From assembly GCF_937616625.2 (NCBI RefSeq), contig NC_065571.1:746501-810500 (forward strand): 64,000 nt of DNA, written 5' to 3'. The stretch comes from Mercurialis annua (lineage: Eukaryota > Streptophyta > Magnoliopsida > Malpighiales > Euphorbiaceae). This document shows positions 45,374-57,000 of this stretch, piece by piece. How positions within the stretch are numbered: the stretch's first letter is position 1; every line of letters starts with the position of its first letter. The notes beneath the pieces were generated by a model, which was not told the DNA's origin, ran no database searches, and saw only the letters and a list, made by a program, of their open reading frames with translations. Both the position numbers and the translations under genes were made by a program.

Positions 45374-47333
45374 GAGAAAGAAAAAACGATCCGTTGTATA
45401 TGTAACTCGATACCGGCATGATTGTAAGGTCTTCCATTCCAGGCTGCTAATTAGATAGTCTTAAATCCCTTATGAAAGATATGTTAAATTGTAGGGCTTG
45501 TAAAGAAATGTTTAATTATGATCAATCTAATATATGTAGGAATTTTAGTTGGCCTCATGGAAGTAGTAGTAGTAGTAGTGGATCTTCAGTCTACAAGTTG
45601 CTCTTAAATTTATAATATAAATACATCTCTCTTCTAAATACTTTGTTAAATATATTTTGAAAAAATATTTTGGATATTCTTATCCGATAAATTTTTTATG
45701 AATTACAATATTTAGTTCTCATTTTAAACTAAGATAATCATTTCTAAATTGAAACTAAAGATCAATTGTATTAAATAATCATTCATAAAATTAAAAATTT
45801 ATAAAAATAAATACAAAAAATATGGATAATTTGATTATATTTGTCCTAATTTGTAGAGCTTGTGGATTGGAGCATTTAAATTATATTTTCTGAACATATT
45901 TCAAATTTATAAATTTCTAAAAAAGTCATTGTCTACTTTAATTAATCATTGTGTTCTACCGTAGCCTTTGATGGATGCAGCTTTATGAGGCCTTAACATA
46001 GCTGGAAGCAGGGACGTGCATCAATGAAGTTTGTAATAAAAATGTTCAAGCCATTTTTTTTGATGAGAAAAAAAAATGGCTTGAACAGTATATATCTAAT
46101 GTAGCCATTTGGTTTTAAAAGAAAATAAAAATCAACTGAATTAAAGAGTAAAGTTATGTAGAAAAAATTTAAAGTTAAAAAAAACAAAAAAAAAGTAAAT
46201 TTAAGCTAAATTGTAATATATTGTAATATATTGTACATTTTAATCATTTGAATTCATAAAAAAATATAATTCTTAAAAATATATTGTTATTCTTAAAACA
46301 GTATATATCTATATGTATATGTATGTATATGTATATATCTATATGTTTTAGGTTATTTTTTTCTTCTTCAGAATTTACAATAAATAAATTAAAATAAGTA
46401 TATTCAATTTTGTTTGATTTGATATTTTGGTGGGTTAGGTTTGGTGCACAGCCCTAATTCCAGGTTCCCCCCATATAAAACATGGTATATAAAGAAAAAC
46501 CGTAAATCAAGAAGAACAAAAACAAAGAATAAAATACATTATATCACATGATAGGAGGAACTTTTATTTTTTATTTTTTTTATTAGAGACATACAAAGCA
46601 AAAAATTATTATATTTACAACATTTGACGTATACAAATATTTATAAACATTTTTACATTGAAAGCATCATCTACGAAACTCGTCATCATGACGGAACGAT
46701 GCCACAACCGACGCTTTTAATGTTTGTAGCTTTCCCTTGCAAACTTAAAATCCAATTATCCAAACATCCATAATTCTTCATAAATTTTCAAACAATTTCC
46801 ACCATTTTATTTTCGTGGGAAGTCGAACCCAGGACCTCTTACACCTTGAATTTATACATTTAATTTCTGCTCACATAGTTATATTTACCCCTCGTTGAAC
46901 TGATTGTTCCCAGACAATTTTTTTTCAAAATGCACAACCTAAATATTTCTAATAGGTTTAATCATTGAAAAAATAATATTCTATTTTTTTTTGTCTTCAA
47001 AATATTCAATGTTAGTCTATTTTCATTTCTAAATATCAATGTAGCCATTTGGTTACAAATAAATATAAATGAAATTAAAATTGACAATTAGTTTGAGTTA
47101 TAAATAAAAAAAGTTAGAGAAATGAGTATCTTTAAATGATTAAGCTTTTCTAATAAATTAATGATAAGAGTGTTTTTTAGTAATTAAGCATAATATCTGG
47201 TATTATTTTTATGTCCACTCTCCAATTGTTTCAGTAATCTCGAGTTTGTAAAATTATGTTTGTATATGTTGTTTACATAATTCAGTCGTGACAGCCAAAT
47301 TAATTGGAAAGAACGTCACCTGGGCCATCATTA
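45374..47333. other. Region downstream of AGO10
   Basis: It holds the AGO10 3' UTR with an AGT trinucleotide run (45562-45579), a TATATG-rich microsatellite at about 46300-46345, and a degenerate minus-strand tRNA-like B-box region near 46812-46835 (probable SINE relic). The phrase GGTTTGGTGCACAGCCCTAA (ending near 46457) looks like one hAT terminus, without a secure partner. No gene is seen. Confidence 0.4.
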
Positions 47334-47341
47334 CCTACCAG

Positions 47342-47985
47342 TAGGGGTGTAACGAACCGAGCTCGAATTTAATTTTATGTTCGTTAATTTAAACGAGTCA
47401 AATATGAATATAATGGTATTCGGCTCTTTTAGATTCACAAACAGTTCAATTAGTGGTTCATGAATAAGTTCGAATAAGAGTTCGTGAACAAATTCGAAAA
47501 TGAGTTTAAAAAATGGTTTGTGAAAAAGCTCGTTTAGAAACTCGATTAAGTGTTTGCAAACTTACTCATATTTAAATATATCTTAATTATATGATTATAA
47601 AATTACTTAAGTATAATAAAACTACAGTTTTTATATAATATATCAAAACTACATGGTTTTTATTAAGAAACTAAGGTAGTTTTGTGCTTGCGAATTTTAT
47701 ATGTTTTAACTGCTAAATAAACGGGCTTACGAATAGGCTTACGAACGTACTCACGATCGAGTTTATTTAGTATTTATCAAGCTTGTTCGCGAGTTTATTC
47801 GTTTAGCAGGTAAATGATTAATGAACAGGACCTGCACATGAAAATTATAAAATCTAAACGAACTGAACATGAGCACCCGTTTAAAATTCGAATGAGCATG
47901 AATCGAATATAAACATTTTGTTCGCTAAACGAGTAGAACATGAACACTCTAAAACTCGGCTCGGCTTGATTCATTTACACCCCTA
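47342..47985. mobile_element. hAT-type non-autonomous element, 644 bp
   Basis: The ends are TAGGGGTGTAACGAACCGAGC and, in reverse, TAGGGGTGTAAATGAATCAAGC. Flanks CCTACCAG (47334-47341) and TCTACCGG (47986-47993) agree at 6 of 8 bases, an old 8-bp duplication. The interior has many GTTCG/CGAAC motifs on both strands and no ORF of note. Confidence 0.75.
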
Positions 47986-48189
47986 TCTACCGGAGAAGTC
48001 AAAATAACTGTATCATTTAGCTAAATAAATATCTGTATGATTCATTTTTTGGTTTCATTATGTTGAATATTCTATTTTAATAAATTAACCGATTGATGAT
48101 CAGTTTAGTGACCAAACCAACTAAATGCATTACAGTAATTGAATCCTCTCTTATTTCTGGAAAATAAATGCTTAATTAACTACATAATT

Positions 48190-48300
48190 TTTTTCGTTCA
48201 ATAATTGAAGAGGAAAACATTTGTGGATGAGATTTAACCCATGACCCAATAGATTGCGGCTCAACATTTATAGCATTTGAACCGCAATTTTTTTTAACCA
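48190..48300 (-). mobile_element. tRNA-derived SINE remnant
   Basis: The minus strand shows TTCAAATGCTATAAATG (A-box-like), then GGGTCATGGGTTAAATCTC (B-box-like), then CACAAATG. It is the same family as 48476-48560 but in the opposite orientation. It is degraded. Confidence 0.45.
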
Positions 48301-48475
48301 TGCCACTATAAAACATTAAATTGATCTTATTTGTTGAGTTAATTACATATAAATCATCACTTTTACATATATAATTCAATTTATTAATCATATGTTCTAA
48401 AAATTGTCATATAAAATCAATGCCTGTTTAAAAAATTAAATCTATCACCATTTAAAATCCGAAAAATTAGCAAGG

Positions 48476-48560
48476 AGTTATAACTCAAATGATATAAGCG
48501 CTAGACATCGATTCTATTAAGACGTGATTCAATTTCTCCCACAAGTGATTTCCCGTTTTC
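48476..48560 (+). mobile_element. tRNA-derived SINE remnant
   Basis: TATAACTCAAATGATATAAGCGC (A-box part) is followed by GTGATTCAATTTCTCCCACAAG (B-box part and body). It is a member of the family seen at 378-480 and 18615-18700. Confidence 0.5.
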
Positions 48561-50728
48561 AATGTATAAAAGAAAAAAAATCCGGCAAATTTCAGATGAA
48601 AATTCGTGATAGATATGAGAAATTATAAAGATCGTAATAAAATTAAAAAAATAATATAAATATATCGATTTAATATATAATTAATCCTTATGGCAATTTT
48701 TTGTCACGTCTATCACTGTTTGCCTAAACATCAAAAATTCGGCTAATTAATGGTGATAGATTTGAAACTTTTTTTTTGAAAGGTGGTGGTTTTAAATGAC
48801 AACTTTTAAAAAATGTGATTAAATTAAAAAAAAAAGGCGTAAATGTGGTGATTCCATATATAATTAATCATTTATTTTTAAGCGTAATAACTCAAATTAC
48901 CCCAATTTTTATTTAATTTTAATAAGTATGTCTAAACATGTTTATATAAAAAAGTCAAATCTTTTAATTTTTTTTTTCATTTGGAATGACGATATTAGAA
49001 AATGTAGTCATAGATGGCCAAAAAAAACCCAAAAATATTTAACCTTTAGAGTAAGAAATTGGCTACAATTAAAGTGTATTTATCGTAATTATGTCAAAAT
49101 TGATATTTTTGAAAGGTTGAGATATTCATGGTAAAAAATCAAGAAGGTCGGATATATTTCCATAATGTGATCCTTTTTTAGATTTTTAAACGAAACTAAA
49201 CTAAAAATTAGTTTCAGTTTTGTTATTTTTGAAAAAAATATTTTGTATAGTAAATAATGAAAGTAAGCTTTGTTCATGTATGTTTTGTAGGGAGAGAGAC
49301 ATACATGTAAAAAATGTTTATTTTACATGTGTAAACCTCTACACTATCACACTTTTAAGCGGTTGAATTTCTATCTATATTTAAAAGAAGTTTAATTTAG
49401 ATAAAATTATATTGATATATATATATGTCATAGACTAATGGAGAGTTTAACTTTAACTCAAATTAGAAAATACCAAATTCGTAGGTGCTTCGTTTTAATA
49501 AGGTAACAGTCTCTATGAAAAAAAAAAAACGAATCCCACATTATTTTTAGTAATTAAACGAATACTCACTGTATAAATATATAGCAACAAAAGTCTCCAT
49601 TTGTTTGTTATATTATAAAGTCCAATATGAACATGTAATCATTTTTCTTATTCACAATAAGATAGGTGTTGAATTATCGGAAATTAGTATATTATATTAA
49701 TGAAGTATGTGATTACTAAGATTACAGCTTGAAAAAGCCACTTGCTTTATTTAACGAGTGATTGCCATTTTATTAAGTGTTTAGTATGTTTTTACAAATT
49801 TTCAACTTTAACCAATTGTGTTAAGTTTATAATATGTATTTTATAGGACTAAAAACACTAAATTCTATATTCATCTACAAAAACTTCACTTAAACTAACT
49901 TAATGAATTTGAATGAGCTTAATCACGGATGGAAGGTTTTATTAAGGGTACAATTAAAATAAAAAAAATAAAAAAATAGAAGTTTAATTTAAATAAAACA
50001 ATATAATAAAAATAGGAAGTTCAATTTAAATAAAGAAATAAGAAATTTACAATTACAATGACGTATTTATCTAAGAGTTTTACTTTAACAAGTAAGAAAG
50101 TTTAATAAGAGTAGAAGTGGATAAGGATTTAACCAAGATTGACAATATAATTGCTTAAACAATTGCTTAACCAGATGACGTATAAGGAGATAATACAAAT
50201 TTATTTATTATAGCATTCAAATTAGTTATACATAGTAAAAATAAAAGTAAAAACGAGATATAATAAACACTTAAAGTTAATTAGTATAGCTCTTACGTTA
50301 ATAAGATAATAATGAAATTAGATTAAAACTAACATCATTTTTTTAGGTTGAGATAAAATTGATAGAACTAATTTTTTTGATTAGATATAAATTTATTATA
50401 TTAAGAGTTTATCTTTATTATTAGAATTAGATTTATTTTAAATGAATTAATATATAATACATACAACAAGTCAAATTATTAGCTCAATTATTTAATTTAA
50501 CATTTTAATTTTAATGAATTATTGATATCTAACATGACGGGTCAAATTGATATCACTTAATAATTTAATTAATATTCAACATATATAACGCGTAATATAA
50601 ATATCATGCACGTGCTAAATTTTCAATTTTAATTAAAACACTTTTATAATAATTTATTAAAAACTAAAGTATTATATTAAACAATTTAATTAAATTTAAT
50701 ATAGTAACGGGTCATATGAATATCGCTC
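48561..50728. other. AT-rich intergenic stretch
   Basis: Low-complexity sequence; short ORFs at 48928-49134 and 49089-49277 have no recognisable product. It may be the interior of the Helitron-like element that ends at 50757, but no 5' end could be fixed. Confidence 0.35.
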
Positions 50729-50757
50729 ACGTGCGTAGCACATGGCGAAAAACTAGT
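50729..50757 (+). mobile_element. Helitron-like 3' terminus
   Basis: A short palindrome, ACGTGC-GTA-GCACAT (50729-50743), lies ten bases before CTAGT (50753-50757). A small hairpin followed by CTRR and a host T is the hallmark of Helitron 3' ends. The matching 5' end was not found. Confidence 0.5.
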
Positions 50758-51829
50758 ACTATATATAAAAGCACGGAGGGGGGGGAGGCAAATTTAATGA
50801 ATAATCCTTTTCAGTTTATTATTAAATAAAGGTTTTATAGTCATGAACTAAATAGCTATTTAATTAATTACTATTATAATTAAAGTCCTAATTAGAATAT
50901 GTAGTTAAATTATCTCTAATTTATATTAAAGATATATTCTAATTAGAATCCTAATTAGATATATTATAATTAAGGTAATTAAAGTCCTAATTAGAATAGG
51001 TAGCTAAATTGTCTCCAATTTATATTAAAAATATATCCTAATTAGAATCCCAATTAGATATATTATAATTAAATTTCTAATTAGAATACAATTACATAAT
51101 ATATACTTTATTTATTTAATTTTTGATGAATAATCTATTTCGTAGAAGTGAATATTGTTATTTAAAAAAAAAACAAGAGCAGCCAAATAATATTTTTGGT
51201 ACTTATTACCGATTTATTTATTATTTGGAAAGAATAATGCACATTGTGGTATTCCTAATCCAACTACAACTTTGATATGTAGCCATATTCCTAATTTAAT
51301 GAAGATCTATATATTATAATATTCTATAATATCATTTAATATAAAACTGAAAACATTAGTTATTTAATTAATCATTATTGTAATTGAAGTCCTAACTAGA
51401 ATAGATAACTAAATTATCTCCAATTTAGTTTTTAGTATGCAAAAAATAATTGAATTGTCTCCAAATTAGTAGGAATATCTTACAAAATTAAAATACTCTA
51501 TTTGGTCGATATATTATTATTTAAATTTATATCTTATTATTTTTAAAGATATTATTAATTAATTTAAGTTAATTATTTAATTATGGTTATAATAAAACCA
51601 AAAGAAAAATAAATTCAGTATATGATTATTATAAAACTAAAAGAAGAATAAATTCATTATGGAAAAAAATTTAATAACCGAATATGTTATATTTACTTTT
51701 ACAATTTTTTTAACTAGTTTAATATTAATTATAAATAAAATAATTGATAAAATTATAATAAATTTACTAATATGTTCATTGACGAGTTACGTTACGAGCC
51801 ACGTGCATAGCACGTAATGCGAAACTAGT
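50758..51829 (+). mobile_element. Candidate Helitron-like element, about 1.07 kb, adjoining the previous terminus
   Basis: The left part (ACTATATATAAAAGCACGGAGGG) resembles Helitron 5' ends but lacks the canonical TC. The right end has a perfect palindrome ACGTGC-ATA-GCACGT (51801-51815) nine bases before CTAGT (51825-51829). The interior includes a tandem duplication (50878-51075) and no replicase or helicase ORF, so it would be non-autonomous. Confidence 0.5.
50878..51075. repeat. Tandem duplication, 99-bp unit
   Basis: AATTAAAGTCCTAATTAGAA begins at 50878 and again at 50977. The two units stay alignable through AATTAGATATATTATAATTA with a handful of substitutions. A third, more diverged partial copy starts near 51378. 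CTAATTAG palindromes recur within each unit. Confidence 0.65.
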
Positions 51830-53817
51830 ATCAAAAAATGTTCGCATTAGATTTTTACGTACACTAAGAATTTCATCCAAATTAAATACCTTTATTCATA
51901 TCCACCCGAACACATTGAGTTCATCTCTAAAGAGAATGGACGAAAGGACTCAATATATTTACAACTAATAGTGAATTATGGACATTTTTTAGTACGGGGA
52001 TTCAATCGTCAAGTATGTAATAGTACAAGGATCCAGATATACGTTATTCCTATATTTTGTCTCTAAAATGATCCCTTCTCCGGTTCTCCCTTCTGTCTCA
52101 CTCGCATAAATACACACAAGTTGTATTTTGATGAATAAAAACACACATAGTTGATAGTTCTATCTGAAATCTCACTTTCAACCATTGAAGACGAGCTATC
52201 AGCGGGTCCTTTTTGTTTCAAAAATACAAAATTGAATTGCATTGCCATTAATATTCCATAATTGCATTTAAGTTGAGCAACCATAAATAGAATATATGTA
52301 ACCAAAAGCCCTTGTCTATGGATTCTCCTACCTCATATCTTTCATTTCATTGATGATTACTGACAAATATAAACCCTAGAGGGTAAAGATTGGGAGAATC
52401 AAATCAGTGACATTTTTGCTTATTAGAGTACCAATCGAAAGAGAAAGCTGTATAGAATCTTGCCTATAATATGCTTTATAACAAACAAGAGGGGCCAAAT
52501 CCCCAACTACCAAGATTTAAACAGATATCATCTTCTTCATATGATGTGCATTAAAGAAATATATTAATTAGAGTGTAACGGATTTATATTATATATATAT
52601 CAAGAATTGAAACATGTTTAGTGTTTACCAATGCCTATTTAATTATCACACTCTTGTTAAGTAACTACAATTTCCTTCATATTCAGGCCAACATCAAAGT
52701 TTGAGTTATTTTGCTTATGAAATTTTACTTCTACATCAAAATTTTGAGTTATTTTGCTTATAAAATTTAATATTCACACTAATTTCTTATAATTGGCTAT
52801 TTGTTTCTTAAAATTTACTTTAAAGGTCCATTAAAGCCTTAAACGAAAAGATAATGTCTATTGTCCAAAGCTATCAGTAGTTTATTTAATTTTCATCTTA
52901 ATTTGTCATGTGTATTCATCAATATCTTATTCTTGATCATAAATGTGGAACAAATGCAAGCAAGTGTACTTATGAACTCTAACACTAATTAAAAATGAAG
53001 GTATAGATATATAAAAAATCCTTGCTTAAGCCGCTTAAGACGGGTTCACGGTCTACCACTCTCACATGAATGAGCTCCACAGTTCAAGAATATTAGAATT
53101 TTTAAGGGAGACATTCATGTAGAATCCAGTCTAGATAAGAAATTTTCTAAATACATATCAACTTGCACAAAATCCAAAATTTGAGGAAGTATATATATGT
53201 ACCTTCATTATATGTATGATAGAGAATTAGAGATAACAAAATGCAATTCAAACCATAAGCTCCTGAAAGAAAATGTAAAAGAAGATTGAAGAACGCTGCA
53301 GATAAATCTTCTGTCTCTCCATAGTAAAAAAAAAAAAACATTAATGAGATAAATTGAAGTCAAATCTGAATATGAATTTTAATATTTTGAGATTTAGATA
53401 TGATATACAAGCCAAACAGGAAAAAAAGAGGTGTTGTAAAACCCTAAACAAAATATAATATGATAGTTGAAGAACACACCGAACAAGATATAGAAAAAAG
53501 CATACAATCTCAAGGCTCAATCACCAAGGACTGAATGAACTGCACCGAGACACAAAAACCTGTCACTGAAAACCCTAGCAACCACACTCAGTTTCACAGA
53601 ATAAAAAAGGACCTACAAATTATAGAATCAATGCACCACAAACATTAAAAAAAAAAAGCAAATAATTGTACAAACAGACATAAAAAGCAAAACCCAAGAA
53701 ATCCAGATGACCCTAACATACCTGACATAGGGATTGAACAAGGGCAAAAAAAAACCCTAACAGCTCATGTAAGAACATGAGGGTTTCAAAATTAGGGTTT
53801 TTAGAAGTTTAATTTTC
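51830..53817. other. Region downstream of MIR167, probable primary-transcript tail and intergenic DNA
   Basis: The part next to the hairpin (about 53400-53817) is less AT-rich and is likely transcribed as part of the pri-miRNA on the minus strand. Minus-strand ORFs at 52063-52305 and 53147-53341 have no recognisable product. Confidence 0.4.
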
Positions 53818-53915
53818 GTGACACCACCACCAGGTGAAACTGCCACATGATCTTAATCTTGAGGGAGTTTAAGATCATGCTGGCAGCTTCAACTGATAGA
53901 GGTGCACGATGATGA
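53818..53915 (-). ncRNA. MIR167: MIR167 precursor hairpin
   Basis: The mature miRNA lies on the 5' arm at 53891-53871 (minus strand): TGAAGCTGCCAGCATGATCT plus one T, the miR167 sequence. The star strand at 53852-53833 is GATCATGTGGCAGTTTCACC. The duplex pairs along its length with one bulged A, one or two G-U pairs and a 2-nt 3' overhang, as expected of Dicer-like products. The loop is short (18 nt). The lower stem GTGCACC pairs with the GGTGGTGTCAC side. miR167 represses ARF6/ARF8 auxin response factors. The sequence is diagnostic of the family; the paralogue letter cannot be given. Confidence 0.95.
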
Positions 53916-54029
53916 TAGATTCGTACTCCGTCGTAGAGAATCATAGCCAAAAACAAGAGATAGAGAGAGAGAGTTTTTCTTGAGGTGATTATGTGATATG
54001 GAGAAGAGTGGATAAAGCAGTATAAATAG

Positions 54030-57000
54030 AGATGAGAATGAATTGAATTGTTAAATCATAAGTGTATTAGGGATATATATGGATCAAATCAAAGGACAAG
54101 GACTAGAAAAATAATTTTTTAAAAAACTAAGGGTTGTTTATAATAATTAGTGAAAAGGAAAATTTGCGAGGGGTGGTCCTAAAGTGATGCAAATTGAATA
54201 TTGTCACGCCGAGAATTGGCACCATGCAGACAGGTTAGCGAGCGTCTCTATATAAAATGGAAGAAGATTAATAAGTTTTAGGTCTGCCCTAAAAGAGTGG
54301 GGGACCCTATAATTTTTTGTTCACCTCTCTATCACTATACTCTGCTTGTGACTGTGGGAAGTAAAGGATATCAACCATAAGCTCAAAATAGTTAAAACTC
54401 TATACTTCCTTATGAGGGGACCATATAATTATACAATAAACTAAGTTTTTATGATAGATCACACTAATAATTAGTGGAGTTCTTTTAACGGATTTAGTTA
54501 AAAAAATTCTTACTAGAGAGGAAGAAATTTTACAGTCTAATTTTTTTATATATATAAATTTTATCCCGTACGTCATCCGTAGAGAGAATCGATCATATTG
54601 TAACACAATATTAATATGACGTGTATATGATTTAGTTAGTTAGACTTTTTATATTTTTAATTATATGTTATATTGTTAGTTCTATCCACGAATGAAGTGA
54701 CTATGTATATATTTCAATTTAAGAGTCTCATTTTAACTAATTAATACTACTCTCTAACCGCTAAACAATTATATCTCCAGGATTATCTTATATTGTTTCA
54801 TATATAGGTTTTGCATGATGTATAATTAATGGTAAAGTGTTTTTTTATTCACAATTTTAATCATTTTATTAAATATAATTTTTCAAAAAAAAATTTGAGA
54901 TTCTGCTCCGTTATTTTTATAAATTGAAATAACCAAATTCAAATTTAATTAAAATTATGAACTTTATATTTTCAAACTAGAGCGATCACGTAAAATCCAT
55001 GTTTCGTCAAAAAAAAAAAGTAAATCCACGTAATTTTCACTAGACCATGTTTTGAATATAGTTTTTTCAATTTATAAATTGACGGATCATATATTGTCTA
55101 ATTTATATATTTTTTTGAGAATATTGTCTAAATTATAATAAAAGAAAGAAAATAGCTTACAACTCATCAAGAAAATGAAAAATCTCATTTGAAATCTTTG
55201 TTCTTTAATAGTTTAAATAATTCTGCCAAGATTAGGTTTTAAATGGTAGTAATTTGTATAGATCACGGGATGACTCTAGCTAGTAACATTAATTGAGCCA
55301 AATCTCAATGGAATCTAAATTTTGATTAATTGAGCATTGAATCCAATTCTATAAAAGCATCTTTGCTTTGGTCACTAAAGATTTCCATTTCTTTACAAAA
55401 ATGACTTATATTGGTTACTTGACAATCCAACATCTTAATATTGCCAGGCTGCCAGCTGCACTTCAGTTGTTATATCTCACAATTGAAATTGACAATCAAG
55501 AAAATGACTAGCTAGCTAGTTTTTTTATTATTAAAAAAAATATTTACTCTCCCTTTTAACATTTTTAATTTAATTTTATTCCTTTGGATTAGCTAGGTGT
55601 GATGATGGAACCTGTAATTAATCATTTCTCTAGGATTATAAAGGCTAAGGTTTAATCAAGATTTGTTAAACCCTTATTTGTTAAGGATGTGCCTAACCTT
55701 TTGATATTTACATCATTTCTTGATTTGTTGAACCCTTATTTGTTAAGGATGTGCCTCTTAATCTTATTTGTTTCTTAATCTTATTTGTTTTAAATTTTAA
55801 CTTTTCTTTATTGGAACTTATGCTTTCCATTTCTAATATTAATATGTTCTCTGCATATGTGAAGTGGACCAATAAACAGCTAACATTACAATTATTACTT
55901 CTGATTGGGCCAATCGGCACTTAACATGCACTTCAATTTATAATAATCTGACTATTTTATAAAGAACTAGCTAGGGTTCGTTCTAGCTTTTGCTAGGGTT
56001 AATACCTTATAGGTTGCACAAAGCCATAAACTCCAATCAACTTTTTTTGTTTTAAAAATATGACGTAAATTTAACACTTCGAGCATAAATTTCATTTGAG
56101 TTTAACACAAAAAATTCTAAAAATAATATTGTTTCACTGTGCCTGTATATATTTATGTGTTATGTTTTTTTTTGTATACCTAAACTCTTATCGTCGCATA
56201 TCAATATACTCATTTGGAGTACAAAATCCACCATATAAAATATTAAATTATTTATTTAAAGCATGATATGTGACAAAATCTTCTTACAAAAAACCATATC
56301 ATTATTAACTAATATAAATTTAGTTGACAATTATAAAAAATTACGCCACATATTACATTCTAAATGAATATTTTATAATCTTACATTATAAACTTGGTTC
56401 ACCTAAAAAATTTACTCATTAAAAATTATTTATTGTTCTATAATTATCTACAAGCACGAGTAGAGGGAGGGGGTGTGGGGTGGACAGTCGCCCTCTTTCT
56501 GCTGGTACAGTAATTGTTTTGTTATCACGTCGTTCAGCTTTTTTCGAGACTAAACGATATATCGTTAACTAGAATTCTTTTTTTCCTGACCTAGTAAAAA
56601 TTGTAACTCCGCTATTAAGTTTGATAAAATTATCAGGATGTGCATGCCCCTGTACGTATTAATCAATACATCTGCAGACTACACAGTATAACACAAGGTT
56701 TTGAATCATAATCCAAATGACATTCATAACTTTATAATGGTAACTAATATTCCCTATTTTATCTTGACAAATGCAGATACTTAATTAAAAAAAATCAAGC
56801 ATCTATTCCAAAAAATATATATAAATATGGTTACCACGTAGACCGAATGTGGATTCAATATATAAGTTTATTTGAAAGCCCCAAACTTTGGCTTTGTTGC
56901 CCCATATTTTGTATCAGATTTGTTTTCTTCTGATATGAATTAATATAATCTTCTAGTACTCAAATCTTAGGGAAAAGAATTTGCCAGATTTGTATATATA

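Noticed and set aside
46007..46457. Possible hAT element between GGGACGTGCATCAA and TTGGTGCACAGCCC
   Set aside because: The termini match only partly and no 8-bp duplication was found.
54019..54082. TATA box for MIR167
   Set aside because: TATAAATAG at 54021-54029 reads correctly only on the plus strand; a minus-strand TATATAT near 54075 is possible but not decisive.
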